Assembly: GCA_016295665.1 (NCBI GenBank)
Contig: JAEDKS010000044.1
Span: 1 to 15,848, forward strand
Direction of reading: 5' to 3'
From: Clostridia bacterium
Lineage (GTDB): Bacteria; Bacillota; Clostridia; Christensenellales; Aristaeellaceae
DNA: 15,848 nucleotides
Of the stretch, positions 1-6,966 are shown piece after piece; position 1 is the stretch's first letter; each line of letters starts with the position of its first letter. The position numbers were made by a program, and so were the translations under genes. A model generated the notes under the pieces. The model saw only the letters and a list, made by a program, of their open reading frames with translations. It had not been told where the DNA came from and ran no database searches.

Positions 1-1342
1 CCAGGCCGCCCTTGAACTTCTGGTCGGCGCCCTGATGGCTCAGCTCCTGATGCTTGCGGAAGTGCTCCTCGAAGGCGGGCATATCCACGGTCAGGCCCCG
101 CTCCGTCGCCAGCTCCACGGTCATCTCGATGGGGAAGCCGTAGGTGTCGTAGAGGTGGAAGGCGCTCAGGCCGTCGATGACGCCGTTCTCCACGCGGGCC
201 GCCACCTTGTCGAACTCCTTGTTGCCCTGCTTGAGGGTGCGCTCGAAGCGCTCCTCCTCCAGCTTCAGCTGATCGAGCACGAACTTGCTGTTGCGCTCCA
301 GCTCGGGGTAGACAGCCTTGTACTGGTCGATAATCGCCCGCGCGATCTCGCAGGTGAAGCCCTCGGCGAGGCCCAGCTGCATGCCGTAGCGCACGGCGCG
401 GCGGATGAGGCGGCGCAGGATGTAGCCCTGGTCGGTGTTGGAGGGGCTCACGCCGCGATCGTCACCGAGGATGAAGGTGGAGGTGCGCATGTGGTCGGCG
501 ATGATGCGGAAGGCTTTGCTGCTCTCATCGTCCGCCTGATACTTCCTGCCGGACAGCTCCTCGATGCGGCCCAGAATCCGGGCGAACAGGTCGGTCTCGT
601 AGACGCTCTTCTTGCCGTTGAGCACGCAGATGGTGCGCTCCAGGCCCATGCCGGTGTCCACGTTCTTCTTGACGAGCGGGATGAAGGTGCCGTCGGCCTG
701 CTTGTTGTACTGCATGAACACGTCGTTCCAGATCTCCAGATACGCGCCGCACTTGCAGGCGGGAGAGCAGGTGGGGCCGCAGGGCTCCTTGACGATGATG
801 AACATCTCGGTATCGGGGCCGCAGGGGCCGGTGATGCCGGCGGGGCCCCACCAGTTGTGCTCCTTGGGCAGGTAGAAGATGTGATCCTCCGCCACGCCCA
901 TGGAGCGCCAGAGGTCATGGCTCTCGGTATCGCGGGGGCAGTCCTCGTCGCCCTCGAACACGGTGAAGGCCAGGCGATCCTTGTCGATGCCCAGATAGTC
1001 GGGGCTGGTCAGGAACTCCCAGGAGTTGGCAATCGCCTCCTGCTTGAAGTAATCGCCCAGGGACCAGTTGCCCAGCATCTCGAAGAAGGTCAGGTGGCTG
1101 GGGTCGCCCACGTCGTCGATGTCGCCGGTGCGGATGCACTTCTGAACGTCGGTGAGGCGGGTGCCGGCGGGATGAGGGGTGCCCATCAGGTAGGGCACCA
1201 GCGGGTGCATGCCGGCGGTGGTGAACAGCACGGTGGGGTCATTTTCGGGGATGACGGAAGCCGACTGGATGCGATGGTGTCCCTTGGACTCCATGAAGGA
1301 CTGGAACATCTCGCGCAGCTCGGCGGAGGAAATCTGCTTCAT
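1..1342 (-). CDS. alaS: Alanyl-tRNA synthetase, N-terminal 447 codons (3' end outside window)
   Basis: Class II aminoacyl-tRNA synthetase that charges tRNA-Ala with alanine in the cytoplasm. The frame reads from ATG at 1342 to the left edge. AlaS hallmarks are visible: DPTVLFTTAGM near the N-terminus, TFFEMLGNWSLGDYFK (class II catalytic core), GPCGPDTEMF, EIWNDVFMQY and motif 3 GMGLER (residues 231-236). The start is supported by AAGGAG about 9 nt upstream and by a promoter a few tens of bases further up. The sequence departs from the common bacterial form. It has VQKCIRTGDIDDVGD where most have the RCVRAGGKHNDLENVG region, and a C-x3-C-x3-C-x-C cluster (Cys188, 192, 196, 198) just before the EIWNDVF motif, possibly a metal site. 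Whether the editing and C-Ala domains exist cannot be seen here. Identity is near certain; the subtype is inference. Confidence 0.97.
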   Translation of the reverse strand, partial: MKQISSAELREMFQSFMESKGHHRIQSASVIPENDPTVLFTTAGMHPLVPYLMGTPHPAGTRLTDVQKCIRTGDIDDVGDPSHLTFFEMLGNWSLGDYFKQEAIANSWEFLTSPDYLGIDKDRLAFTVFEGDEDCPRDTESHDLWRSMGVAEDHIFYLPKEHNWWGPAGITGPCGPDTEMFIIVKEPCGPTCSPACKCGAYLEIWNDVFMQYNKQADGTFIPLVKKNVDTGMGLERTICVLNGKKSVYETDLFARILGRIEELSGRKYQADDESSKAFRIIADHMRTSTFILGDDRGVSPSNTDQGYILRRLIRRAVRYGMQLGLAEGFTCEIARAIIDQYKAVYPELERNSKFVLDQLKLEEERFERTLKQGNKEFDKVAARVENGVIDGLSAFHLYDTYGFPIEMTVELATERGLTVDMPAFEEHFRKHQELSHQGADQKFKGGL

Positions 1343-1387
1343 CGCTCATAGCTCCTTCTTGCTTGGGTGTCATGGTTACGGTTCTGT

Positions 1388-1416
1388 ATTATACCAGCTT
1401 GCGGGCCGGTTTGCAA
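1388..1416 (-). promoter_or_regulatory. Promoter of alaS
   Basis: On the minus strand, -35 TTGCAA (1411-1416), a 17-bp spacer and a perfect -10 TATAAT (1388-1393). Transcription would start near 1381, giving a leader of only about 40 nt. That leaves no room for a T-box, although many Firmicutes synthetase genes have one. The -35 sits inside an imperfect palindrome (CGG-C-TTGCAA-A-CCG). It lies in the 113-bp gap between ppk2 and alaS, so alaS need not depend on ppk2 read-through. Confidence 0.8.
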
Positions 1417-1455
1417 GCCGTTTTGGGGCCTGTCGGGCCAGGAAATGCGCGCCGG

Positions 1456-2316
1456 TCACTCGCCGTCAAGGGCCGCCATGACCTGCGGCAGGCGGGCGGC
1501 CTCCTGCGGGTCCATGGGGGGATATTCGGGGTTCATTTCCTCGAGGGTGCGCACCAGAATCTCGCTCATCAGGTAGCGGGTGTACCACTTGGTGTCCGCG
1601 GGCAGCACATACCAGGGAGCCTCGGGGGTGGCGGTCTCGTTGATGCAGTCCTCGTAGGCCGCGTCGTACTCCGCCCACAGGGCGCGCTCCTTCATGTCGC
1701 CGGTGGAGAGCTTCCAGTGCTTCTCATCCAGGGCGATTCTGTCCAGGAAGCGGTCGCGCTGGGTCTCCTGACTGACGTTCAGGAACACCTTGACCATGCG
1801 GATGCCGTTCTCGTACAGATAGCTTTCCCAGTGGCGCAGCTGACGGAAGCGACGGGTGAAGAAATCGTCGGTCAGGCAGCGGGGCGCCAGACGGTAGGTC
1901 TTTTCCAGATGATGCACCCGCACCGCCAGCACGTCCTCGTAGTGGCTGCGGTTGAACAGGCCGATCTTGCCCCGGGGCGGCAGGGCGGCGTTGATGCGCC
2001 AGAGGTAGTCATGGCTCAGCTCGGTGCTGCTGGGCACCTTGAAGGAGTGCACCTCCAGCGCCGCGGGATTCAGCCCGGAGAACACCTTCTTGATGAGGCT
2101 GTCCTTGCCAGCGGCATCCCGGGCCTGCAGCGCGATGACCAGCGCCTCCTGCCCTGCGGCGTAGAGCTTTTCCTGCAGCTGGGCCGCACGTTCGATGTTG
2201 GCCTCCGTCTGCTTCACGAGCTCCGCCTTCTTGTCCCGCGCCTCGCCCGCGTCGGTGGGAAGCCCGGCGAGCTTCAGCTGCCGGGTGCCGTCGTAACAGA
2301 AATCCTTGATGGGCAT
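1456..2316 (-). CDS. ppk2: PPK2-family polyphosphate kinase (polyphosphate:nucleotide phosphotransferase)
   Basis: A 286-residue protein matching the PPK2 family, P-loop kinases that use inorganic polyphosphate to phosphorylate nucleoside mono- or diphosphates. Visible motifs are a Walker A-like ARDAAGKDS (residues 65-73), a following FSGLNP, and Walker B-like GKIGLFNRSHYEDVL (116-130). Further on are NVSQETQRDRFLDRI, a lid-like region, and APWYVLPADTKWYTR near the end. This order and spacing resemble the class III type that acts on AMP and ADP; the class is inferred from memory of family members. The last Walker A position is Asp-Ser, where many members have Gly-Gly or Asp-Gly. The frame is open 42 codons further upstream, but ATG at 2316 is chosen. 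It has AAAGGAG at proper spacing, matches the family's start, and the promoter lies inside the longer version. Likely role: regenerating nucleotides from polyphosphate. Confidence 0.93.
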   Translation of the reverse strand: MPIKDFCYDGTRQLKLAGLPTDAGEARDKKAELVKQTEANIERAAQLQEKLYAAGQEALVIALQARDAAGKDSLIKKVFSGLNPAALEVHSFKVPSSTELSHDYLWRINAALPPRGKIGLFNRSHYEDVLAVRVHHLEKTYRLAPRCLTDDFFTRRFRQLRHWESYLYENGIRMVKVFLNVSQETQRDRFLDRIALDEKHWKLSTGDMKERALWAEYDAAYEDCINETATPEAPWYVLPADTKWYTRYLMSEILVRTLEEMNPEYPPMDPQEAARLPQVMAALDGE

Positions 2317-2353
2317 GGCTCCCGCTCCTTTGCTTTCGTGGAATCTGCCCATG

Positions 2354-2382
2354 ATTATACAACATTCCCCGGGGGATTGCAA
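2354..2382 (-). promoter_or_regulatory. Promoter of ppk2
   Basis: Minus strand: -35 TTGCAA (2377-2382), exactly 17 bp, then -10 TATAAT (2354-2359). Predicted start near 2347, about 30 nt before the ppk2 ATG. It is divergent from the oadB promoter, with about 53 bp between the two -35 boxes. Confidence 0.8.
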
Positions 2383-2435
2383 CAGCAGGGGAAGGGAAAG
2401 CATCCTTCTCTCGCCTCCCCGACTGAAATTTCCCC

Positions 2436-2464
2436 TTGACAATCCCTCCGCTTCCGGTTATGCT
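2436..2464 (+). promoter_or_regulatory. Promoter of the oadB-oadG unit
   Basis: Consensus -35 TTGACA (2436-2441), 17-bp spacer and -10 TATGCT (2459-2464). Transcription should start near 2471, immediately before the structured leader. This leaves about 195 nt of untranslated RNA ahead of oadB, enough for a riboswitch plus terminator. Confidence 0.75.
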
Positions 2465-2470
2465 TGAGGC

Positions 2471-2572
2471 GTACCTGAGGGAGTAATCAGCGCGCCGGCC
2501 CCCCGGCGATGCGGCGGCAGCGTCATCCCGGCGCTTCGGTGCCCGGTGCCGCCTTCGTGATGAGACTCATGG
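2471..2572 (+). promoter_or_regulatory. Putative riboswitch aptamer, yybP-ykoY (Mn2+)-like
   Basis: The leader begins with CCTGAG (2474-2479), able to pair with CTCATGG (2566-2572) as a P1 stem with one bulge. Inside P1 are AGGGAGTA (2478-2485) and TGAGAC (2561-2566), close to the conserved GGGGAGUA and UGAGAC segments of the yybP-ykoY family. Between them are a hairpin CGCCGG/CCGGCG (2493-2508) and a long arm GGCGGCA/TGCCGCC (2513-2519 with 2547-2553). The arm carries an internal loop holding GTCAT and is capped by a TTCG tetraloop helix. The 3' half of P1 is shared with the 5' arm of the following terminator. Ligand binding would therefore favour read-through, an ON switch as known for Bacillus yybP. 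Structure and overlap are seen directly; the family match is by eye, so the ligand (Mn2+ or another cation) is inference. Confidence 0.6.
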
Positions 2573-2605
2573 ACAGCCCTTCCGGCTGTTCATGGGTCTC
2601 TTTTT
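2562..2605 (+). terminator. Intrinsic terminator in the oadB leader (expression platform)
   Basis: A 15-bp arm GAGACTCATGGACAG (2562-2576) pairs with 2586-2600, with two G-U pairs and a short CCC-TTCC-GG apex, followed at once by TTTTT (2601-2605). It lies 59 bp upstream of the oadB start and downstream of the promoter, so it can only act as an attenuator. Its 5' arm competes with the aptamer P1 stem. Confidence 0.85.
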
Positions 2606-2664
2606 CGTCGCTGCGGTCTGTTTGTCTCCCCGGGCTCATATCATCAGAGGAGGAGTGGTGTGTC

Positions 2665-3882
2665 ATGATGCTGCCGTCGATTCTGTCCTCGCTGTTTTCC
2701 GGTGTGCTGTACCTGTTCTCCCCCGCCGGGGTCAGGTCCCTGGTGATGTTCGCCCTCGCGGGGGCGCTCATCTTCCTGGCCATCCGGAAGGAGTACGAGC
2801 CCACCCTGCTGCTGCCCATCGGCTTCGGCTGCCTGCTGGCCAACCTGCCGCCGGTCATCGACGCCGCCACCGGGCAGAGCGTGCCCGCCGTGCTGGGCGA
2901 GGGCGGCTTTCTGTCCGTGCTGTTTGACGCGGGCATCGCCAATGAGCTGTTCCCGGTGCTGATCTTCATCGCCGTGGGCGCGATGATCGACTTCTCCCCG
3001 CTGCTGAAGGATCCCTCCATGATCTTCTTCGGCGCGGCGGCACAGCTGGGCATCTTCCTGACCTTTCTGCTGAGCCTGTGGCTGCTGCCCATGGTGCCGG
3101 GGCTGGCGGGCGGCGACGACCCCGACCTGGTGCTGAAGCTGGCCTCCGCCATCGGCATCATCGGCGCGGCGGACGGCCCCACCACCCTGTACGTCGCCAA
3201 CTACTTTCAGCTGAAGGACTACATGGGCCCCATCTCCGTGGCGGCCTACAGCTACATGGCGCTGGTGCCGGTCATTCAGCCGCCGGTCATCCGGGCGCTG
3301 ACCACCCGCGAGGAGCGCCGCCTGCCCATGACCTGGACGGAGGAGCGCTGCTCCCGGGTGACGCTCATCCTGTTCCCCATCCTCGTCACGGCGGTGGCGG
3401 GCATCGCGGTGCCCATGAGTGCCCCGCTGGTGGGCTCCCTGATGTTCGGCAACCTGCTCCGGGAGTGCGGCGTGCTGGAGCGGCTGTCCCAGACCGCCCA
3501 GCATGAGCTGGCGAACCTGGTCACCATCGTGCTGGGCATCACCATCGGCGGCACCATGGTGGCGGAGCGGTTTCTGCACCCCACCACGCTGCTCATCCTG
3601 CTGCTGGGGCTGCTCGCCTTCGTGTTCGACACGGCGGGCGGGGTGCTCTTTGCCAAGCTCCTGAACCTGCTGCGCAAAAGGAAGATCAACCCCATGCTGG
3701 GCGCTGCGGGCATCTCGGCGTTCCCCATGTCCTCCCGGGTGGTGGCGCGCATGGCGCTGAAGGAGGACCCCGGCAACTTTCTTCTGATGCACGCCGCCAG
3801 CGCCAACGTGTCCGGTCAGCTGGGCTCCATCGTGGCGGGCGGCATGATGATGACGCTGGTGCGGCTGCTCATCGGCGTGTGA
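2665..3882 (+). CDS. oadB: Sodium ion-translocating decarboxylase, beta subunit (OadB/GcdB/MmdB family)
   Basis: A 405-residue, very hydrophobic protein of the beta-subunit family, which couples decarboxylation of a carboxybiotin group to Na+ export across the membrane. Characteristic stretches are FIAVGAMIDFSPLL, the family's buried-aspartate region IIGAADGPTTLYVAN (Asp170), ITIGGTMVAERFL, AGISAFPMSSRVV, and the C-terminal LLMHAASANVSGQLGSIVAGG. About ten membrane segments are apparent. ATG at 2665 is preferred because AGGAGG (2648-2653) precedes it; the frame stays open upstream to 2509, but that part is the structured leader. The oadG-like gene follows after 13 bp. No alpha (carboxyltransferase) or biotin-carrier gene is in the window, so which decarboxylase it serves (oxaloacetate, methylmalonyl-CoA or glutaconyl-CoA) cannot be told. 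The gene symbol denotes family only. It is probably controlled by the leader riboswitch. Confidence 0.9.
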   Translation: MMLPSILSSLFSGVLYLFSPAGVRSLVMFALAGALIFLAIRKEYEPTLLLPIGFGCLLANLPPVIDAATGQSVPAVLGEGGFLSVLFDAGIANELFPVLIFIAVGAMIDFSPLLKDPSMIFFGAAAQLGIFLTFLLSLWLLPMVPGLAGGDDPDLVLKLASAIGIIGAADGPTTLYVANYFQLKDYMGPISVAAYSYMALVPVIQPPVIRALTTREERRLPMTWTEERCSRVTLILFPILVTAVAGIAVPMSAPLVGSLMFGNLLRECGVLERLSQTAQHELANLVTIVLGITIGGTMVAERFLHPTTLLILLLGLLAFVFDTAGGVLFAKLLNLLRKRKINPMLGAAGISAFPMSSRVVARMALKEDPGNFLLMHAASANVSGQLGSIVAGGMMMTLVRLLIGV

Positions 3883-3895
3883 GGAGGGCAAAGAC

Positions 3896-4057
3896 ATGAC
3901 GAATCCAGGCGGAATCCTTCCCGGGCTGCCCCTGCTGCTGCGGGGGGTGCTGGCCTCGCTCGCCGCGCTGGCGGGGGTGTTTCTGGTGCTGCTGCTGTTC
4001 TATCTGACCATCCGGGCCCTCGGGATGCTCACGGATCGGGCCCCAAAGCGCTCCTGA
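3896..4057 (+). CDS. Small membrane protein, OadG-like gamma subunit of the sodium pump
   Basis: A 53-residue protein with a short N-terminus, one membrane helix (about residues 16-38, LLRGVLASL...VLLLFYL) and a basic tail ending PKRS. Size, single helix and the pattern of helix followed by TIRALGML resemble OadG gamma subunits. Those subunits anchor and assemble the alpha and beta subunits of Na+-pumping decarboxylases. It lies 13 bp after the beta-subunit gene with GAGGAGGG (3881-3888) as ribosome site, so the two are almost certainly co-transcribed and translationally linked. It is shorter than most OadG proteins and lacks their long Ala/Pro-rich cytoplasmic tail. The assignment rests mainly on context and on the single-helix shape. 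Confidence 0.7.
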   Translation: MTNPGGILPGLPLLLRGVLASLAALAGVFLVLLLFYLTIRALGMLTDRAPKRS

Positions 4058-4092
4058 CCCCGCGATTTCCCCCGCCGCCGCCCGATTCATGC

Positions 4093-4122
4093 TTGCAAGA
4101 CACGTCGCTTCCATGGTATAAT
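4093..4122 (+). promoter_or_regulatory. Promoter of secA
   Basis: -35 TTGCAA (4093-4098), 18-bp spacer and perfect -10 TATAAT (4117-4122) in an AT-rich patch. Predicted start near 4129, giving a leader of about 38 nt with TAAGGAG (4153-4159) before the secA ATG. No stem long enough for a SecM-type arrest control is visible. This likely drives the whole secA to gtrA block. Confidence 0.8.
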
Positions 4123-4166
4123 ATAAAATGGTCATCATAGAGCCATGACCGGTAAGGAGTTAAACC

Positions 4167-6869
4167 ATGCTTGAATTTGTCAAACGGCTGCTGGGCGGCG
4201 GAAACGACGCGGCACTGAAGAAGCTGAAAAAGACCGTGGATGCCGTGGAGGCACTCGAGGAGGAATACAAAAAGCTGAGCGACGAGGCGCTGCGCGGCAA
4301 GACGGAGGAGTTCCGCGCCCGCCTGGCCAAGGGCGAGACGGAGGACGACCTGCTGCCCGAGGCCTTCGCCGCCATGCGGGAGGCCGACTGGCGTGCCCTG
4401 GGCATGCGGCCCTTCCATGTGCAGGTCATCGGTGGCGTGGTGCTGCATCAGGGCAACATCGCCGAGATGAAGACCGGCGAGGGCAAGACGCTGGTGGCGA
4501 CCCTGCCCGCATACCTGAACGCGCTGTCGGGCAAGGGCGTGCACATCGTGACGGTCAACGACTATCTGGCCCGCCGCGACAGCGAGTGGATGGGCAAGGC
4601 GTTCCGCTTCATGGGGCTGTCGGTGGGCCTGATCGTCCACGACCTGGAGCCCGCCGACCGCCGGAAGGCCTATGCCTGCGACATCACCTACGGCACCAAC
4701 AACGAGCTGGGCTTCGATTATCTGCGGGACAACATGGTCATCCGGCAGGAGAGCCTGGTGCAGCGCGGGCATCACTATGCCATCGTGGACGAGGTGGACT
4801 CCATCCTCATCGACGAGGCGCGCACGCCCCTGATCATCTCCGGTCAGGGCGAAAAGAGCACCGAGCTGTACAACCAGGTGGACGCGGTGGTGCGGGCGCT
4901 GAAGGCCGATCAGCACTACACCGTGGACGAGAAGAAGAAGGCCGTCGCCCTGACCGACGAGGGCGAGGAGCGGGTGGAGAAGGCGCTGGGCATCGACAAC
5001 CTCAACGATGCCGAGAACGCCGAGCTGAACCATCATGTCCACTGCGCCCTCCGGGCCCACACGCTGATGAAGCGGGACGTGGACTATGTGGTGCAGCAGG
5101 GTCAGGTGGTCATCGTGGACGAGTTCACGGGCCGTCTGATGGTGGGCCGCCGCTACTCCGAGGGCCTGCATCAGGCCATCGAGGCCAAGGAGCACGTGAA
5201 GATCGAGCGGGAGAGCAAGACCCTGGCGACCATCACCTTCCAGAACTACTTCCGCATGTACGAGAAGCTCGCCGGCATGACGGGCACCGCCAAGACCGAG
5301 GAGGAGGAGTTCCAGGGCATCTACCGGCTGGACGTCACCGAGATTCCCACCAACCGGCCCAACATCCGCCGCGATCTGGACGACATGGTGTACAAGAACA
5401 AGCAGGCCAAGTTCAACGCGGTGCTGGCCTCCATCGAGGAGCACCACGCCACGGGCCAGCCGGTGCTGGTGGGCACCATCTCGGTGGAGACCAGCGAGAT
5501 GCTCTCCGCCATGCTGCGCCGCCACGGCATCGAGCATGAGGTGCTCAACGCCAAGAACCACGCCAAGGAGGCCGAGATCGTGGCGCAGGCGGGCCACTAC
5601 GGCGCCGTGACCATCGCCACCAACATGGCGGGCCGCGGCACGGACATCCTGCTGGGCGGCAACCCGGACTTCCTCGCCCGCCGCGCCATGCGGCAGGAGG
5701 GCGTGGAGGACGAGCTGATCGAGAGCGCCACCGGTCACGGCGAGACCGACGACGAGACCATCCTCGCCGCCCGGGCCCACTACCGCGAGCTGTACGAGGG
5801 CTTCAAGCGCACCACGGATCAGGAGCACGACCGGGTGCTCAAGACCGGCGGCCTGCACATCATCGGCACCGAGCGCCATGAGAGCCGCCGCATCGACAAC
5901 CAGCTGCGCGGTCGTGCCGCCCGTCAGGGCGACCCCGGCTCCACCCAGTTCTTCATCAGCCTGGAGGACGATCTGATGCGCCTGTTCGGCTCCGACAAGA
6001 TCGGCGCCATGGTGGACAAGCTGGGCCTGAAGGACGATGAGCCCCTGCAGGCGGGCCTGCTCACCAAGCAGATCGAGAACGCCCAGAAGAAGATCGAGGG
6101 CCGCAACTTTGAAATCCGCAAGCACGTGCTGGAATACGACAACGTGATGAACAAGCAGCGCGAGGTCATCTACGGTCAGCGCCGGCGGGTGCTCATGGGC
6201 GAGAACGTGCGCGGGAACATCCTGGGCATGGCGGACAAGCTGATCGACGCCGCCATCGCCCGCGACCTGCAGGGCGAGGACAGCGCCGAGTGGAACGTGC
6301 AGGCCTTCACCCAGTATGTGGAGAACCTGTGCATCCGCCACGGCTTCATGGACAGCCACAAGTACCTGGTGGAGAACGAGGACAAGGCGGGCCTTGCCGA
6401 GGCGCTGAAGGCGGATGCCCGCGCCTTCTACGAGGAGCGGGAGACGCTGCTGGGCGAGATCGGCGTGGACATGCGCGAGTTTGAGCGCGTGATGCTGCTG
6501 CGGGCGGTGGATCGCCGGTGGATGGATCATATCGACGCCATGGATCAGCTGCGCGACGGCATCGGCTACCGCGCCTACTCCGGCAAGAACCCGGTGACCG
6601 AGTACCAGATCGAGGCCGGTCACATGTTCGAGGAGCTGAACTACCTCATCCGGGAGGACACCCTGCGCCAGCTGTACCAGGCGCGGGTGGAGCGCACCCC
6701 CGAGCGCCGGGAGCAGGCCAGGCCCCAGGCGCCCCAGCTGCCCAACCCCGGCGGCGCGCCGCAGCCCCGGCGGGTGAAGGCGTCGGACAAGGTGGGCCGC
6801 AACGATCCCTGCCCCTGCGGCAGCGGCCTGAAGTACAAGAACTGCTGCGGAAAGAACAGGGACGCGTGA
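4167..6869 (+). CDS. secA: Preprotein translocase motor ATPase SecA
   Basis: A 900-residue SecA, the peripheral membrane ATPase that pushes unfolded preproteins through SecYEG. Visible in order are Walker A MKTGEGKT (residues 101-108), TVNDYLARRD, and Walker B region IVDEVDSILIDEARTPLIISG beginning at Asp208. Then come the preprotein cross-linking domain, GMTGTAKTE, second-nucleotide-fold MAGRGTDILLGG (487-498) and GRAARQGDPGS (from 582). The helical wing and scaffold follow, with VDRRWMDHIDAMDQLRDGIG. After a Pro/Gln-rich linker comes a complete zinc-binding SEC-C tail with Cys882, Cys884, Cys893 and Cys894 (CxCx8CC), used for SecB or ribosome contact. Length is typical and all motifs are intact. 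It is followed after 97 bp by prfB, a neighbour pair common in Firmicutes. Confidence 0.99.
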   Translation: MLEFVKRLLGGGNDAALKKLKKTVDAVEALEEEYKKLSDEALRGKTEEFRARLAKGETEDDLLPEAFAAMREADWRALGMRPFHVQVIGGVVLHQGNIAEMKTGEGKTLVATLPAYLNALSGKGVHIVTVNDYLARRDSEWMGKAFRFMGLSVGLIVHDLEPADRRKAYACDITYGTNNELGFDYLRDNMVIRQESLVQRGHHYAIVDEVDSILIDEARTPLIISGQGEKSTELYNQVDAVVRALKADQHYTVDEKKKAVALTDEGEERVEKALGIDNLNDAENAELNHHVHCALRAHTLMKRDVDYVVQQGQVVIVDEFTGRLMVGRRYSEGLHQAIEAKEHVKIERESKTLATITFQNYFRMYEKLAGMTGTAKTEEEEFQGIYRLDVTEIPTNRPNIRRDLDDMVYKNKQAKFNAVLASIEEHHATGQPVLVGTISVETSEMLSAMLRRHGIEHEVLNAKNHAKEAEIVAQAGHYGAVTIATNMAGRGTDILLGGNPDFLARRAMRQEGVEDELIESATGHGETDDETILAARAHYRELYEGFKRTTDQEHDRVLKTGGLHIIGTERHESRRIDNQLRGRAARQGDPGSTQFFISLEDDLMRLFGSDKIGAMVDKLGLKDDEPLQAGLLTKQIENAQKKIEGRNFEIRKHVLEYDNVMNKQREVIYGQRRRVLMGENVRGNILGMADKLIDAAIARDLQGEDSAEWNVQAFTQYVENLCIRHGFMDSHKYLVENEDKAGLAEALKADARAFYEERETLLGEIGVDMREFERVMLLRAVDRRWMDHIDAMDQLRDGIGYRAYSGKNPVTEYQIEAGHMFEELNYLIREDTLRQLYQARVERTPERREQARPQAPQLPNPGGAPQPRRVKASDKVGRNDPCPCGSGLKYKNCCGKNRDA

Positions 6870-6966
6870 AGCATGAGCAGAAAGCGCACGACCGGTTTCT
6901 TGTAACGCCGCCCGCCCCCACACACCGCAGACCATCAGGAACGAACGTAAAGAGAGGTAACATCAC

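Noticed and set aside
1343..1381. T-box riboswitch ahead of alaS
   Set aside because: The predicted leader is only about 40 nt and lacks the conserved T-box sequence.
1421..1440. Intrinsic terminator after ppk2
   Set aside because: Only a 4-bp GGCC/GGCC stem with a short A/T stretch can be formed on the minus strand, which is too weak to call.
2509..2664. N-terminal extension of OadB starting at ATG 2509
   Set aside because: It would be translated across the aptamer and terminator hairpins, has no ribosome site, and is not family-like. ATG 2665 with AGGAGG is better.
6873..6905. A 10-codon frame (MSRKRTTGFL) between secA and prfB
   Set aside because: It lacks a good ribosome site and any attenuator structure after it, so nothing supports translation or a leader-peptide role.
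4029..6935. A 968-codon open frame antisense to secA, and similar long antisense frames over alaS, oadB, prfB and rny
   Set aside because: They arise from high GC content and biased codons of the real genes. Their translations are low-complexity (His, Gln, Val, Leu, Ala rich), match no family, and have no ribosome sites.
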